NCBI GenBank assembly: GCA_005880165.1
Contig: VBJP01000104.1
Coordinates: 1 to 6,263 of the forward strand
Reading direction: 5' to 3'
Source: Chloroflexota bacterium
GTDB taxonomy: Bacteria > Chloroflexota > Limnocylindria > QHBO01
DNA length: 6,263 bases
Notes under the pieces: model-generated
What the model saw: the letters and a program-made list of their open reading frames with translations, nothing else
Told to the model about the DNA's origin: nothing
Databases searched by the model: none
Shown here: positions 5,811 to 6,263 of the stretch, piece after piece
How positions within the stretch are numbered: the stretch's first letter is position 1
Layout of the letters: each line of letters starts with the position of its first letter
Position numbers and translations under genes: made by a program

Positions 5811-6263
5811 ACGATCAACCGCGTGCCCGTTGGGAGAATGACGCTCGCCGCAATGAGCGCATTCGCGAGCTCCGGGCACAGCGGAGAACCACCGAACGGC
5901 GTCCCAGGCGGCGCTTCCAACCCATCGTCCTGCTCCTCTGGTTTGCGGCGGTCGCCGCGCTGGCGGCCTTCCTCATCTTTGTCGGGTTCCTGGCCTTCGC
6001 CCCCAGGCTGATGTCTTGGGTCGAGTCCAACCCTGGCGCCATCAAGCAGGGGGTCGTCCTCGACTTCGTGCGCTGGTATCAGCCTTCGGCGATTGCCGAC
6101 ACCCCGGCGAGCGACAGCGTGGCCCGGATCACGTTCCAGGTACCGACGGGTTCCAGCGACACGGAGATCGGGCACCTGCTCTTCGAGAAGGGACTCGTTC
6201 GGAGCGAGCTCGCTTTCCAGTACTACGTCATCGCCGCCGGGAGGGAGGGGACGCTTCAGGCAG
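5807..6263 (+). CDS. mltG: Endolytic transglycosylase MltG (YceG-like), 5' part
   Basis: The frame stays open to the window edge, giving 152 codons plus one base of a protein usually 340-450 residues or longer. MltG is a membrane-anchored lytic transglycosylase that cuts nascent glycan strands and limits their length during peptidoglycan synthesis. Visible: an Arg-rich cytoplasmic N-terminus (14 Arg in the first 36 residues); one transmembrane helix at about 40-64 with positive residues before it, so the C-terminus is outside; a linker of about 40 residues; then the start of the YceG domain, ITFQVPTGSSDTEIGHLLFEKGLV, in two pieces ITFQVPTG (108-115) and IGHLLFEKGLV (121-131), with SELAFQYYV and GTLQA following. 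These match the family's LysM-like subdomain pattern (VPxG ... IAxxLxxxGLI ... F ... LQAG). The catalytic Glu lies beyond the window and cannot be checked. Start supported by AGGAGG four bases upstream and the ATGA overlap with ruvX. Confidence 0.93.
   Translation, partial: MNDQPRARWENDARRNERIRELRAQRRTTERRPRRRFQPIVLLLWFAAVAALAAFLIFVGFLAFAPRLMSWVESNPGAIKQGVVLDFVRWYQPSAIADTPASDSVARITFQVPTGSSDTEIGHLLFEKGLVRSELAFQYYVIAAGREGTLQA

Overview
The window is a compact, high-GC stretch with all genes on the + strand. It reads as the interior of one operon: the 3' part of alaS (alanyl-tRNA synthetase), an FtsA/PilM-like actin-fold ATPase, a single-pass membrane protein with a baseplate-J-like outer region, ruvX (YqgF-type Holliday junction resolvase family), and the 5' part of mltG (endolytic peptidoglycan transglycosylase). 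Coding density is almost total. The gene junctions are a 21-base gap, a 5-base gap and two 4-base ATGA overlaps, so co-transcription and translational coupling are very likely. No RNA gene, CRISPR array, insertion sequence, terminator or clear promoter is visible. The operon promoter must lie upstream of the window.

The order alaS ... ruvX - mltG is an old arrangement, known to me from Actinomycetota and related Terrabacteria. The high GC, the Cys/His-bearing insert in AlaRS, and the two genes between alaS and ruvX lead me to suspect Chloroflexota (for example a Limnocylindria-like or other uncultured high-GC lineage). This is inference from memory of family patterns, not a phylogenetic result; an actinobacterial-type genome is the main alternative.

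Region by region: 1-2314 holds the AlaRS catalytic-core end (GMGLER motif 3), the tRNA-binding region, the editing domain (HTGTH and CGGTH zinc/editing motifs) and the C-terminal Gly-rich C-Ala domain. 2336-3643 encodes the ATPase with all three actin-fold nucleotide motifs. 3649-5361 encodes a 570-residue protein: small cytoplasmic alpha/beta domain, Pro/Ala-rich linker, one transmembrane helix, then a large cysteine-free outer region. 5358-5810 is ruvX. 5807 to the end is mltG, which runs off the window before its catalytic residues.

The part worth attention is the middle pair. A cytoplasmic FtsA/PilM-like ATPase sits directly upstream of a bitopic membrane protein that has its own small cytoplasmic domain. 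This resembles the logic of PilM-PilN or FtsA with its membrane partners, but the outer domain looks like a phage-baseplate-type fold. With mltG co-transcribed, a role in cell-envelope assembly or a surface machine is plausible, but nothing in the sequence proves it.
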